From positions 6,115,001 through 6,179,000 of the forward strand of contig NZ_AP026867.1 in assembly GCF_026000115.1 (NCBI RefSeq): a stretch of DNA of 64,000 bases, read 5' to 3'. The notes beneath the pieces were generated by a model. It was not told where the DNA came from. It saw only the letters and a list, made by a program, of their open reading frames with translations, and searched no databases. This stretch comes from Aureispira anguillae (lineage in GTDB: Bacteria > Bacteroidota > Bacteroidia > Chitinophagales > Saprospiraceae). Numbering within the stretch: position 1 is the stretch's first letter; every line of letters begins with the position of its first letter. Positions 54,181 to 63,462 of this stretch are shown one piece after another. The translations under genes were made by a program, and so were the position numbers.

Positions 54181-54774
54181 ATGAAAATATTAAGGAGCAA
54201 CTATCTTATTTTGTTAGGTACTATAATCGCTCTCATGACTTCTTGTGGCGGAGAGTCTGTCCCCAAAGATTTAGCATTGACAAAGGAGGTTAACTTTGCC
54301 AAATTTGATTTAAAAGCTAAAATCCCTGCGGATTGGGAAGTAGAGGAAGAGCTAAATTACGAAGATCAATTTAAGGGGTATTTGATAAAGGGAAAAAGGG
54401 ATAGAATTAGGATAGAAGAGAATGTTGAAAACAACTGTTTTACGGAATCTTCTGTTGATGAATTTGCTCAATTTATGACAGCCCAAAATAGTGCCATCAA
54501 TGCTAAGGTAATTCCAGAGGGTAAAGGTAGAACTCCAGATAAATTTACAAGTAAAGAGGTGTTAAAATATAAAAATGGGATTTATGGAGTACTATATAAA
54601 AATGAGTTTACTACCGAGGTAGATGGCAAAGACGAATTCGTAGAATATGAGGGATTGTATGTTTTTAACATCAAAAATAAAGCGGGAACATGTATTCAAA
54701 TAGAGAACACTCATTATAATAATAAAGGAGAAACACTTCCTACCGATTTAAAAATAATACAGTCAATACATTAA
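54181..54774 (+). CDS. Hypothetical lipoprotein
   Basis: This 197-residue protein has a lipoprotein signal (Cys about 22, LMTSCGG). A single alpha/beta domain with DLKAKIPADWEVEEEL near its start and a KNGIYGVLYKNEFT strand follows. This recalls the PsbP/LpqN-like or other small lipid-anchored domains, but I would not name a family. It is encoded 96 bases after the SUKH-like gene, and a long inverted-repeat region follows. Confidence 0.6.
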   Translation: MKILRSNYLILLGTIIALMTSCGGESVPKDLALTKEVNFAKFDLKAKIPADWEVEEELNYEDQFKGYLIKGKRDRIRIEENVENNCFTESSVDEFAQFMTAQNSAINAKVIPEGKGRTPDKFTSKEVLKYKNGIYGVLYKNEFTTEVDGKDEFVEYEGLYVFNIKNKAGTCIQIENTHYNNKGETLPTDLKIIQSIH

Positions 54775-54899
54775 CTTGATTATGCTCATAATGAGCCTCC
54801 AACAGATAAAAGATTTTGGTTCTTTGATGAATCGTGTGGTAAACACTGAAAAAGGGTAAGCTTTTAACTACTTTTTAGCTTCGCTGCTACTTATTCCTT

Positions 54900-54920
54900 T
54901 AGTGCGCTATCGCTTATGAG
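54900..54920 (-). repeat. Short dispersed repeat, copy 1
   Basis: On the minus strand it reads CTCATAAGCG-A-TAGCGCACTA, matching 56943-56963 (+) at 20 of 21 positions. Both copies are intergenic. Confidence 0.6.
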
Positions 54921-54958
54921 TGAGTTCAGGCATGAGAATAGTTCGTGGTTTTAGAAGA

Positions 54959-55028
54959 AAGTAATAGGTCGTAAGTCGTATGTCCTGTATTTACAGGAAC
55001 TAAGCATACGACTTACGACCTATTACTT
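54959..55028. repeat. Perfect cruciform: 24-base arms with nested 7-base hairpin
   Basis: Within the 347-base gap 54775-55121, arms 54959-54982 and 55005-55028 are perfectly complementary over 24 bases. The 22-base loop contains a second perfect hairpin, TCCTGTA / TACAGGA (54983-54989 and 54992-54998). It lies between convergent genes. There is no T-run, so it is not a typical terminator. The rest of the gap holds the 54900-54920 repeat and nothing else recognisable. Confidence 0.85.
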
Positions 55029-55121
55029 ATAACAAAAGTAGTAATAAGCGGGCAAGGTAGTTTACGATTCCACACCATTTGTCAAGAACCACGCTTTTTT
55101 ATTAAGAAAAGACCCATTTAA

Positions 55122-55748
55122 TTAAAAATCTGTTATGGTTATTTCATCAGCCATGATTTGTTCAAACCATGCAACAGGGCTTTGATACTTGTCTCCTGTT
55201 TGGGTATCACATTTAAAAAAGAGATAATACAACTGTAAGTTATCTCCCAATCGTTGTCTTAATTTATTTAATAATTCTTCTGATTTGTCTTTATTCCCTG
55301 CACAGTCAGCACACCAAGCATAATAGGCATCATCATGCAGTTCTATTACGTCCAAAACCGCTTGATCCGTAATATGTTTTTTAGCAAAATTTAAGGCATA
55401 GATAGCATGATGTTTAGACCAATCCGTTCGAGGTCGAGTTTGTTCTTCTAGATACTTGAACGTGTCATGAAGAATTGTAACTAAGCGAAGTTGTTGGCGT
55501 AGTTTGGCATTTTTAGTTGCCTTTTCAACATTTTGTAATACTTCATGAATATGGTAGATAACTTTGCCTTCGGGATGCCCTGGACGAGGTTCTCCCCAAA
55601 ATGCACCCTCTTGCCAATATTTATCTTGTACAATTGTCTGTTCTAATACCGATTCAGGGCGGATATAAAGTGCAATCGTATTGCTATCGTTAGAAATAGA
55701 GTTTAATAACATCTCACTTGGGGTCCAAATTCGTTGACTAGTATTCAT
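55122..55748 (-). CDS. HD-domain protein
   Basis: This 208-residue protein has the signatures of an HD hydrolase: His at about 66-68 (VIYHIHEV), the HD pair at about 94-95 (TILHDTFKYL), HH at about 113-114 (SKHHAIYA) and a further LHDD at about 141. These would hold one or two metals for phosphohydrolase activity on a nucleotide or similar substrate. A PRPGHPEG segment precedes the first His. The substrate is unknown. It is a single-gene unit, convergent with the lipoprotein gene across the cruciform. Confidence 0.75.
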   Translation of the reverse strand: MNTSQRIWTPSEMLLNSISNDSNTIALYIRPESVLEQTIVQDKYWQEGAFWGEPRPGHPEGKVIYHIHEVLQNVEKATKNAKLRQQLRLVTILHDTFKYLEEQTRPRTDWSKHHAIYALNFAKKHITDQAVLDVIELHDDAYYAWCADCAGNKDKSEELLNKLRQRLGDNLQLYYLFFKCDTQTGDKYQSPVAWFEQIMADEITITDF

Positions 55749-55986
55749 ATGATTCTCTTTTATACAATTTAAACTATTTTTTAGCCAAATAGTTAAACAA
55801 TATTTAAATTGCGAGTTATCTATAACAAAAATCTTACCAGTGTAAAATTTTATTTAATAAAATGTTAAATAGTAATTAATTTAACTGCTGTGGTTTTTGT
55901 TAAATAAATGATAGACAGTGTGTTGAGGGGTGTTTTTTGCTTTTTGTCTTTGGGTAAGTGTTATTATTAGTGTGTAAAATTGCTAA

Positions 55987-56790
55987 CTAAAAAAGTTGAA
56001 GTTGATGTATCTTTTGTAGGTTAATTAATAATTTTTCCAAATTTTGTAATGTTATCATATTAGGACCATCAGACAAAGCTTTGTCAGGTTCAGGGTGTGT
56101 TTCTACAAAATACCCTTTAATGCCAATAGCAGCGGCAGCCTGTGCCAACAGAGGAGCATAACTGCGATTACCGCCACTTTTTCCGCCAGCTCCTCCTGGT
56201 TTTTGAACAGCATGAGTTGCATCCATAATAACAGGATAGCCATACTCCATCATATCCAAAATCCCAGTATAATCTACCACTAAATTATTATAGCCAAACA
56301 TCGTACCTCTTTCAGTTAGCATAATCTGATGATTGCTGGTAGAGCTTACTTTATCGATAACATGTTTCATATCTTTACCAGATAAAAATTGTGCTTTCTT
56401 GATATTGACGATCTTATTGGTTTGTGCGGCAGCCAATAACAGATCCGTTTGCCTACACAAAAAAGCAGGAATTTGCAAAATATCAACGGTATTAGCTACC
56501 AAAGCAGCTTGTTGGGGCTCATGAATGTCCGTTAATAGAGGCAAGCCATAACTGTCCTTAACTTTTTGCAAAATAGCCAGCCCCTTCTCTAAACCAGGAC
56601 CTCTGAAAGCATCAACAGAGGTTCTATTGGCTTTATCAAAAGAAGCTTTAAATATGATAACGAAATCCGTAAAGCTTTTCTGTAAGTTTTTTAATGTTTT
56701 TGCAACTTCTAGCACCAATTCTTCGGATTCAATAACACAAGGACCAGCAATTAGAAATGGTTTTTGTTGAAGTTTGGAATACAAATCCAT
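55987..56790 (-). CDS. kdsA: 3-deoxy-8-phosphooctulonate synthase
   Basis: This 267-residue TIM-barrel enzyme condenses arabinose 5-phosphate and phosphoenolpyruvate to Kdo 8-phosphate for lipopolysaccharide. The N-terminal FLIAGPCVIESEEL and the later DIHEPQQAA, IPAFLCRQTDLL, LTERGTMFGYNNLVVD and DATHAVQKPGG motifs are all present. An FVETHPEPDKALSDGPNM segment follows near the C-terminus. Length is normal. It supports the presence of an LPS outer membrane, together with the heptose adenylyltransferase at 36.5 kb. A repeat-rich region lies upstream. Confidence 0.95.
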   Translation of the reverse strand: MDLYSKLQQKPFLIAGPCVIESEELVLEVAKTLKNLQKSFTDFVIIFKASFDKANRTSVDAFRGPGLEKGLAILQKVKDSYGLPLLTDIHEPQQAALVANTVDILQIPAFLCRQTDLLLAAAQTNKIVNIKKAQFLSGKDMKHVIDKVSSTSNHQIMLTERGTMFGYNNLVVDYTGILDMMEYGYPVIMDATHAVQKPGGAGGKSGGNRSYAPLLAQAAAAIGIKGYFVETHPEPDKALSDGPNMITLQNLEKLLINLQKIHQLQLF

Positions 56791-56852
56791 ATTTATTTTT
56801 AGTTTTTATCTAGAATTATAACAGGCATTACTCCATTGAAGAAGCCGAATAT

Positions 56853-56982
56853 AAGATGTTTTTTGCAACTGTTCTCATGAGCATAGCGAACTAAAAAAAG
56901 CAAAAAACTATCTCACGAGTGTAACGAACCGACCTCAGGGAGCTCATAAGCGCTAGCGCACTAGCTAATTAACGGAGTATTA
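56853..56982 (+). repeat. Modular dispersed repeat, copy 2
   Basis: It contains, in order, AAGATGTTTTTTGC (56853-56866), AAAAAAAGCAAAAAA (56893-56907) and TTAACGGAGTATTA (56969-56982), the same three blocks in the same order as the minus strand of 24331-24382. Between blocks it has extra hairpin-rich inserts, including GCGCTAGCGC and the CTCATAAGCG repeat at 56943-56963. It lies upstream of kdsA and downstream of the TPR gene. Confidence 0.65.
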
Positions 56983-57057
56983 AACAGGATAAACCTAGTT
57001 GTTTTATAGTGACGATTATTTTATGTATTTAGTTGGAACAGCAAAAAAACAACGGCA

Positions 57058-59463
57058 TTAACTACACTTTTTCATACAACGTGCTGCTGTTTTAAATTCT
57101 TCTGGAGGTAAGCCAGGAACTTCCATTATATTTTTTAGATATTCTACCGCTTTAGAGCAGTTTCCTAAAGAACAGTAAGCAATTCCAATGTCTAATAATA
57201 TATAAGGATTATTGGGATTCAAGCGATCTAAGCGAAGGCTATAATTTAACCATTGTTGTGTATTAATTGGATCTTGCCCATTTTGATTGGCTAAAATTTT
57301 ATAGCACATACCCAAATATTGGATGGCTTGTGCATAATTGGGATCAATGACTAGTGCTTGGTTGAATAGATGTATGGCTGTTCTGAAATTTTGTTGCTGC
57401 ATAGACAAGGTTGCTTTTCCTACAATAGCACTAATATAATCTGGTTTGGCATTAATTGCTTGGCTATATTGGTAAGAGGCTTGTTGTATATAACTTTGAC
57501 GCAAAGAATCAGTGGTTGCTACATTAAACGCAGAATTATTATAAATGTTACCCAATAACTCATGTCCTTTCCAGGGTTCTACTCCCGATTGAATAGAAGC
57601 TTTGGCACGATTAAAAGCAAGGTTAGTCTGTTTTAGACTTAAATAATAAGAGCCTGCTATGGCATTTTCATCGGTTTCTGTATAATCTGTTGGGCTATAG
57701 AGTGGATTAAATAGTTTGCTGATTAAATAAGGAATCGTAGCGCTTTTGATGGGAACCAATTCAGAGAAAATATCTTTGTTTCCATTGGCGGTAAAACCAT
57801 ATTGAGCAATTAGTGATTGATGTTGGGGGGTATTTTTTAAATAAATACAGGCAACAGGATCTACAAAAACTAAATCATAATTATCAGAAGCTAACAAATG
57901 CTTGTGCAATTTAGAAAACTTAGGGCGGAAAAGAACCACATAATCAAAATTTAGAGAATCGTCTTTTGCGTCAAATTCGCTAGGAAGAGCGGTCGTCTTA
58001 GCAAAATCAGCAAAAAAACTAGTCGGAAAAATATCTAAATCTCGCAAATCTATATAGGTTTTAAAATTGGGTTGCAATTTCCATAATAAATAAGCGGAGG
58101 TCAAATAATCCGAAAAACAGGTTCCTTTAATATGATGCTTTTCAATAAATTGTGTTGCTCCTGTAGGATTATGGCTGCTTAACACTTGCAAGCCATAGGT
58201 ATCCCTAGAGGAAGTCCATTGGTGATATTTACCCGTTATAATAGAACCATAGAAGAATAGTCCTCCTGCTAAGAGTAATGGATAAATCCATTTAGCAGCT
58301 TTTATTCTATGGAAAAAAGCATCCACAGCGACTGCCATAATAGGAGCGGCGGCAAGCACAAAAAAAGGAATATTACGATAGGCTGTTGTACTCAAATAGA
58401 AAAGCATAAAAAATAGTAAACCATTACCCAATCCAAATTTTTGAATGTTGGTATTTAGCCAATCTAATGGAGCTGCTATAGGAGTTGCGGTAGCAACCTT
58501 TGACGTTTTTTTTCCCTTTTTGTTCTGATGATTACTTGGTTTTGAAGGGAGAGAAGCAGGAGGAATTACTTTTCTATAAATAAAAGGAACTAAAGCCACA
58601 AAAAGAAGGCTTCCCCCTAAGAACAGTAAATTTAAATAAGCTTGTTTTTCCCAATACGCAGCCTTCCAAATAGAAGCCAATTCGGTCGTGTATTGATTGT
58701 TGTCTAATTGGCTAAAAATTTCAAAGGGATGTAGCCACATTTGGTAGCCTCTAGGATTAATGACAACAACAGCTAAGGCTCCTAGCACAGCAATTGACAA
58801 CAATTGAGGCAATTGGGGGCTTTGTCCTTTTTTTTGAGCATAAAAATACTGTACCCAACTAGCTCCCAAATAAGCTACCATTAAAACCATTCCTGTACCA
58901 AATGCCTCATGCATATTTGTCCAAAGCATTTGTAGAGGAATGAGCAATAGAATCAGTTTAGAAGGTTGGTAATAGTAGCGCCAGAAAAGAAACAAATAAG
59001 CTGCTACCATTGCATGGCTGGTCATTTCTGGTCGCCCAATCAATCGATAATCAATGGTGAAGAGTAGTAAAAAACCAGTCAAAATAAGCCCTGCAAAGGG
59101 TTTTTTTTGATAGTCGCTAAGATCCGCCGTATGCTGTTTAATTAGGTTGGCCGATTGATAAAAAAACGTGAGGATAAGCAAGGTAACCATGGCTTGAAAG
59201 ACAAAAATAAATTCTACCCCAAAGCAATTTTTACCTAAGGTAATCAATACTTCAAAAAACCACTTAACATTGATCCACTCTACTCCTGCAAAGGTATAAG
59301 AAAAAGGATCGGATTTGGTCACTTCTCCATTTTCTAACATCCATTCTCCTGTACGATACATCCACCAAAGATCAGGTTCTCTTAATGCTTTTAGGCTGAG
59401 TACAACCCCAACCAAAATGCAAACGGCCCAAGCTATCCGAGCTATTGTTGATTGTTTGTTCAT
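57058..59463 (-). CDS. Polytopic membrane protein with C-terminal TPR repeats
   Basis: This 801-residue protein has about 10-12 membrane helices in the first 420 residues. The start, DLWWMYRTGEWMLENGEVTKSDPFSYTFAGVEW, is typical of a family of uncharacterised GT-C-like membrane proteins (D-x-W-W near the first loop). A soluble middle region follows, then TPR repeats (about 610-790, with AIHLFNQALVIDPNYAQAIQYLGMCY). The longer frame begins 17 codons earlier, inside the upstream gene. The ATG at 59463, 20 bases after that gene's stop, is preferred. It may be a glycosyltransferase-like enzyme with a periplasmic TPR scaffold, but no catalytic proof is visible. Confidence 0.72.
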   Translation of the reverse strand: MNKQSTIARIAWAVCILVGVVLSLKALREPDLWWMYRTGEWMLENGEVTKSDPFSYTFAGVEWINVKWFFEVLITLGKNCFGVEFIFVFQAMVTLLILTFFYQSANLIKQHTADLSDYQKKPFAGLILTGFLLLFTIDYRLIGRPEMTSHAMVAAYLFLFWRYYYQPSKLILLLIPLQMLWTNMHEAFGTGMVLMVAYLGASWVQYFYAQKKGQSPQLPQLLSIAVLGALAVVVINPRGYQMWLHPFEIFSQLDNNQYTTELASIWKAAYWEKQAYLNLLFLGGSLLFVALVPFIYRKVIPPASLPSKPSNHQNKKGKKTSKVATATPIAAPLDWLNTNIQKFGLGNGLLFFMLFYLSTTAYRNIPFFVLAAAPIMAVAVDAFFHRIKAAKWIYPLLLAGGLFFYGSIITGKYHQWTSSRDTYGLQVLSSHNPTGATQFIEKHHIKGTCFSDYLTSAYLLWKLQPNFKTYIDLRDLDIFPTSFFADFAKTTALPSEFDAKDDSLNFDYVVLFRPKFSKLHKHLLASDNYDLVFVDPVACIYLKNTPQHQSLIAQYGFTANGNKDIFSELVPIKSATIPYLISKLFNPLYSPTDYTETDENAIAGSYYLSLKQTNLAFNRAKASIQSGVEPWKGHELLGNIYNNSAFNVATTDSLRQSYIQQASYQYSQAINAKPDYISAIVGKATLSMQQQNFRTAIHLFNQALVIDPNYAQAIQYLGMCYKILANQNGQDPINTQQWLNYSLRLDRLNPNNPYILLDIGIAYCSLGNCSKAVEYLKNIMEVPGLPPEEFKTAARCMKKCS

Positions 59464-59483
59464 TATCGTTATAATTCTATTGG

Positions 59484-60512
59484 TTAATACGTCCGTGCAT
59501 TTTTCAAGCAACATTGTTTATATTTCTTCCCACTACCACAAGGGCAAGGGGCATTACGCCCAACCTTGTTTCCTGTATAATTCAACATCGCCTTAAAGGC
59601 TACTTTTAGTCTGTTTTTAGTATCTTGCTGAAACACATGACAGAGCAATTCGTAGAGTTCTGGTTTGTTTTTTTGAAGCGATTTGGGGTGTTCAAAGAAG
59701 TACTCAGAAGCAACTGCAAAGAACTCAACAGAATTGGTAGCTCCGTAAGGATTCATTTCGGAATGCCCTTTTTTGATGCGTTCTGTTTCTTTGCGAATGA
59801 TTTCCAACCAAGGAGCAATATATTGATGCTGCATAAATTGTTTGGGAATACCATCATAACTGCCATCTGCGGCATCTAATAAGTGAACAAACTCATGAAT
59901 GCCAACATTTTTTTTGTCCGTAGGATTGGCAAAGCCTGCAATTAAAGCAGGCTTAGATAAAATCATAATCCCCTGCATCAAGCCTGTTCCAACCATTCCT
60001 GTTACGGTTCTGCCTTCTCCTTCAATTCTAAAATCTTTGGTAAATGGACCTGGGTAGATTAATATTTCACCCAGATTATCATATTCCCATTCTGGAAAGC
60101 TAAAAACGGGAATCTCAGCACTAGCAGCAGCTAAAACTAGTGTCACATCATCAATTTCGGTTTGAATTCCTGTTACCCTAGTTTCGTGCAGAAAAATTTG
60201 TATTTCTGTTTCAAAACGGCGTTTTTCTTCCTCGTTAAGAGCCTTATAAAATAGAACATATTTATCTAAAATTGCTCGCCATTTTTCGGGGAAAGGCATT
60301 TGTTGTAATTGCTTTCTATCTCGAAATTTTTTGGTGAAAATGCTATAAAAGTTGAAACAAGCTACTGCTCCAACGGCCAAAAGAATATAAAAAAGATTAG
60401 AAGATAAGTTATTAATATTGCTAATCACTAGAAAGTAACAAAGCCCAATTAATCCCGAAAAAAAGAGGGCTAGGAATTGATTAAATTGAGTTTTCTTTTT
60501 GGATAAGTGCAT
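59484..60512 (-). CDS. MtfA-like zinc peptidase with SEC-C tail
   Basis: This 342-residue protein has one or two N-terminal membrane helices (about 14-55). The M90/MtfA-type domain follows, with LVLAAASAEIPVF, a YPGPF segment and the zinc motif HEFVHLLD (HEXXH, about 207-211). The C-terminus is a SEC-C metal-binding motif, GRNAPCPCGSGKKYKQCC (about 318-335). E. coli MtfA modulates the Mlc repressor and cleaves peptides. Here the membrane anchor and the SEC-C tail, usually found in SecA and in some hydrolases, are additions. It is upstream of, and probably cotranscribed with, the membrane-TPR gene. Confidence 0.85.
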   Translation of the reverse strand: MHLSKKKTQFNQFLALFFSGLIGLCYFLVISNINNLSSNLFYILLAVGAVACFNFYSIFTKKFRDRKQLQQMPFPEKWRAILDKYVLFYKALNEEEKRRFETEIQIFLHETRVTGIQTEIDDVTLVLAAASAEIPVFSFPEWEYDNLGEILIYPGPFTKDFRIEGEGRTVTGMVGTGLMQGIMILSKPALIAGFANPTDKKNVGIHEFVHLLDAADGSYDGIPKQFMQHQYIAPWLEIIRKETERIKKGHSEMNPYGATNSVEFFAVASEYFFEHPKSLQKNKPELYELLCHVFQQDTKNRLKVAFKAMLNYTGNKVGRNAPCPCGSGKKYKQCCLKNARTY

Positions 60513-60694
60513 AGTTGCTATTCAATGGTTTAAATGGAAGGTGTTTTGTAAAAACAAGATAATCAAAATCTAATAAAAGTTGACTTTTAGACTCAAATTG
60601 ATATTTTTTGAACAAAGACCTTTATCTTGTTGTTGAACTCCAAGTTCGGTTCGCTAAATTCAAAAACTTCTTGAACTTACTTTAATATAAGCGT

Positions 60695-61993
60695 ATGATC
60701 CTCTATAACTTATTTAAGTTTTCTTTGTGGATAATGTACATTTGTTTTTTTAGACGAGTATATTATCTTAATGCCAACTATATTCCTAAGGATGAACCCT
60801 TGATTTTTATTTCCAATCATTCCAATGGTTTTATGGATCCCATTTTGATTGCTGCCATGCAAAAACGTCCTGTTTATTTTTGGGCGAGAGCCTCTGAATT
60901 TCCTGATAATTTAAAAGGAAAATTAATGTATCGCTTGCACGGTTTACCGATCTATCGAGTTGAAGAGGGGACGGAGAATATGCATAAAAATGAAGCGACT
61001 TTCAAAAAGACAAGGGAGCTGCTATATACGGGCTGGGATAGTGCCTTTATTGCTCCAGAAGGAAATTGTGTCTTGCAAAAAAAATTACTGCCTTTTAAGA
61101 AGGGTTGTGCTCGCTTGGCATTTAAAATGATGGAAGAAAAAAATTGGGGGATTGATGTTAAAATTTTACCAGCAGGAGTCAATTATACCTATCATGATAA
61201 GTTTAGAAGTGAAGTTTATACGAAATTGGGAAAACCTTTATCTGTTTTAAGCTACAAAGAAATTTATGAAAAAGATAAGGAGGAAGCTATTGCCCAACTT
61301 ACCGCTGATATGAGAGTTGCATTGCGCAACCAAATGGTTTATATAGAGGAAGGAAATGAAGCGTTAACAGAAAAACTATTGGTGTTGCTACGCAATAATT
61401 TTACACGGGGTATTTTCCCGATGTATTCAGCCAATCCTGAACTTTGTGAGGCAGAACAACAGATGGCAAACTATGTTAATGAATTGGGAGAAGAGGAAAA
61501 AATAAAACTAGAAGAACAAGTAGATACCTATTATCAAAATCTAGAGGCTAAAGGAGCAAATGATTATGCTGTTGCTAATCAAAATAAGCGTTCTGTGTTT
61601 TGGCTGATGGTTGGCTTACCTTTTTGGATCATAGGAACATTGGTTGGACGTATACCACATATCCTTGCCCGAAATTTGCGAAATAAATTCGTTCCTTTTG
61701 CTGAATTTTCAACGAGTTTTGCGTTTACAGCAGCCTTTTTTATTTGGATTATCTGGGGGATACTATCGGTTGTTATTGGCGCATTTTTTATAGGCTGGTG
61801 GACTTTATTACTACCTTTTGGAATGATTTTTTTCCAGACGTATGCTTATCATTACCAAGATTATTATAAAGAATGGAGCTATTTAACTCGTTATAAAAAA
61901 GTAAAGAAAAAAGACGAATTAGAACAAGAACGTGCAGGAATCAAATGTCTTGGGAAAGATTATATGAAGTACGCTAATAAAGTACTTCAATAG
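60695..61993 (+). CDS. PlsC-like acyltransferase with C-terminal membrane helices
   Basis: This 432-residue protein has the glycerolphosphate acyltransferase fold. NHSNGFMDP (about 33-41) is the catalytic His/Asp block, here with five residues between them as in the NHxNxxxD subgroup. ARASEF and IYRVEEG follow, then IAPEGNCV (about 122-129, block III) and ILPAGVNYTY (block IV). Two or three membrane helices lie at about 305-390. It probably acylates a lysophospholipid or glycerol-phosphate, or a related lipid such as an ornithine lipid precursor. It is a single gene ending at the 62031-62073 hairpin. Confidence 0.82.
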   Translation: MILYNLFKFSLWIMYICFFRRVYYLNANYIPKDEPLIFISNHSNGFMDPILIAAMQKRPVYFWARASEFPDNLKGKLMYRLHGLPIYRVEEGTENMHKNEATFKKTRELLYTGWDSAFIAPEGNCVLQKKLLPFKKGCARLAFKMMEEKNWGIDVKILPAGVNYTYHDKFRSEVYTKLGKPLSVLSYKEIYEKDKEEAIAQLTADMRVALRNQMVYIEEGNEALTEKLLVLLRNNFTRGIFPMYSANPELCEAEQQMANYVNELGEEEKIKLEEQVDTYYQNLEAKGANDYAVANQNKRSVFWLMVGLPFWIIGTLVGRIPHILARNLRNKFVPFAEFSTSFAFTAAFFIWIIWGILSVVIGAFFIGWWTLLLPFGMIFFQTYAYHYQDYYKEWSYLTRYKKVKKKDELEQERAGIKCLGKDYMKYANKVLQ

Positions 61994-62030
61994 TTTTACA
62001 TTATTTCGTTAATTTTTAAAAACAAGTTAA

Positions 62031-62073
62031 GATTTGAAAATGTGCGACGAATCACGTTACACATTTTCAAATC
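62031..62073. terminator. Inverted repeat at a convergent junction
   Basis: Perfect arms of at least 13 bases (GATTTGAAAATGT, 62031-62043, and ACATTTTCAAATC, 62061-62073) lie between the acyltransferase (+) and nadA (-). The arm is the same as in the hairpin at 726-777. No T-run is adjacent. Confidence 0.7.
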
Positions 62074-62120
62074 ATCAACGATCAATTGCTTAGTTACTTA
62101 AGTAGAATTGTACTTTTTAG

Positions 62121-63125
62121 TTATAAACCAGCCTTTGCCGAAATTTCTAACATTCTATCAATACAGCCACGACCTTGGTCGATAATGTCTTGTTCTAAGG
62201 TAACTTCAGGTAACTCATGCTTCATACACAAATATAACTTCTCCATAGTATTGAGTTTCATATGTGGGCATTCATTACAAGCACAAGTGTTGGTTGGAGG
62301 AGCGGGGTAGAACGTTTTGTTGGGAGACGCTTTTTCCATTTGATGAATAATGCCAGGCTCGGTGGCTACGATAAACTCATCAAATTCACTTTCCTTGGTA
62401 TATTTTAACAAAGAACTTGTAGAGCCAACATGATCTGATATTTCCAATAAATGCGCTTCACATTCTGGATGAGCAATTAGTTTTGCTTTGGGATGTTGAA
62501 CCTGTAGCTTAACAATTTTTTCTTTGCTAAAGATTTCGTGTACCATACAAGAGCCATTCCACAACACCATCTCACGTCCAGTTGTTTTTTGAAGATAGGC
62601 ACCTAAATTTTTGTCAGGAGCAAAAATAATAGGCTGATCTTCTGGAATACTGTCAATGATGTGTTGAGCATTGGTAGAGGTACAACAAATATCAGTCATT
62701 GTTTTTAGTGCAGCCGTACAGTTGATATAACTAACCACAACATGATCTGGATACTTTTCTTTAAATTTCTTAAAAACAGGAGCAGGACAAGAGTCTGCCA
62801 AAGAGCAACCTGCCTTTAAATCTGGTAACAATACCTTCTTAGATGGATTGAGCATTTTTGCCGTTTCTGCCATAAAATGTACTCCTGCAAACACAATGAT
62901 ATCAGCATCGGTTGTGGCGGCTTTTTGTGCCAGTCCTAGGCTATCTCCGATATAGTCGGCAATGTCCTGGATTTCGCTTTCTTGGTAGTAATGCGCTAAA
63001 ATAATGGCATTTTTTTCTCTTTTTAGCTGCTCAATAGCAGCAACCAAATCAAGCATAGGGTCCACTTCTAAGTCAAGAAATCCCTTTTGATCTAGGTTTT
63101 CTTTTGCTTGTGTTAAACCTTGCAT
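62121..63125 (-). CDS. nadA: Quinolinate synthase A
   Basis: This 334-residue 4Fe-4S enzyme joins iminoaspartate and dihydroxyacetone phosphate to quinolinate in NAD synthesis. Motifs present are [79 protein letters not shown] and [12 protein letters not shown]. The conserved cysteines for the cluster occur in these segments. Length is normal. nadB and nadC are not in the window. Confidence 0.95.
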   Translation of the reverse strand: MQGLTQAKENLDQKGFLDLEVDPMLDLVAAIEQLKREKNAIILAHYYQESEIQDIADYIGDSLGLAQKAATTDADIIVFAGVHFMAETAKMLNPSKKVLLPDLKAGCSLADSCPAPVFKKFKEKYPDHVVVSYINCTAALKTMTDICCTSTNAQHIIDSIPEDQPIIFAPDKNLGAYLQKTTGREMVLWNGSCMVHEIFSKEKIVKLQVQHPKAKLIAHPECEAHLLEISDHVGSTSSLLKYTKESEFDEFIVATEPGIIHQMEKASPNKTFYPAPPTNTCACNECPHMKLNTMEKLYLCMKHELPEVTLEQDIIDQGRGCIDRMLEISAKAGL

Positions 63126-63462
63126 AACATTTTTGATTTATAATAGTTATATAATGTATAGTTTGTTTGCTTTTAAAACTAAGTCTTATTTTAATATTTA
63201 AACTAAGTTGTTGCTAAAATAGTTCCCTTCTATTAGAAATAAAACAAAGTCTAGTGTTTTCTTTGTATTAAGATACAAAAAAGTGATTGTTGTTCTTAAA
63301 TTATCGGGTAGGGAGATTATAAAAGTAGGTCTTCAATTATAACTATTATTGGGGCGTGATTGTTTGATTAAATCTTGTATAAAGGATAGATTATCATAAA
63401 CTAGACAGAGAATAGGAATGTTTTCAACAGAAAAAGAGGGGTAATGGCTGTTGATTGCACTG
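63126..63462. other. 337-base intergenic region upstream of nadA
   Basis: It lies between nadA and the gene at the right edge, both on the minus strand. It must contain the nadA promoter. A clear consensus is not evident. I see no strong hairpin or gene. Confidence 0.4.
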
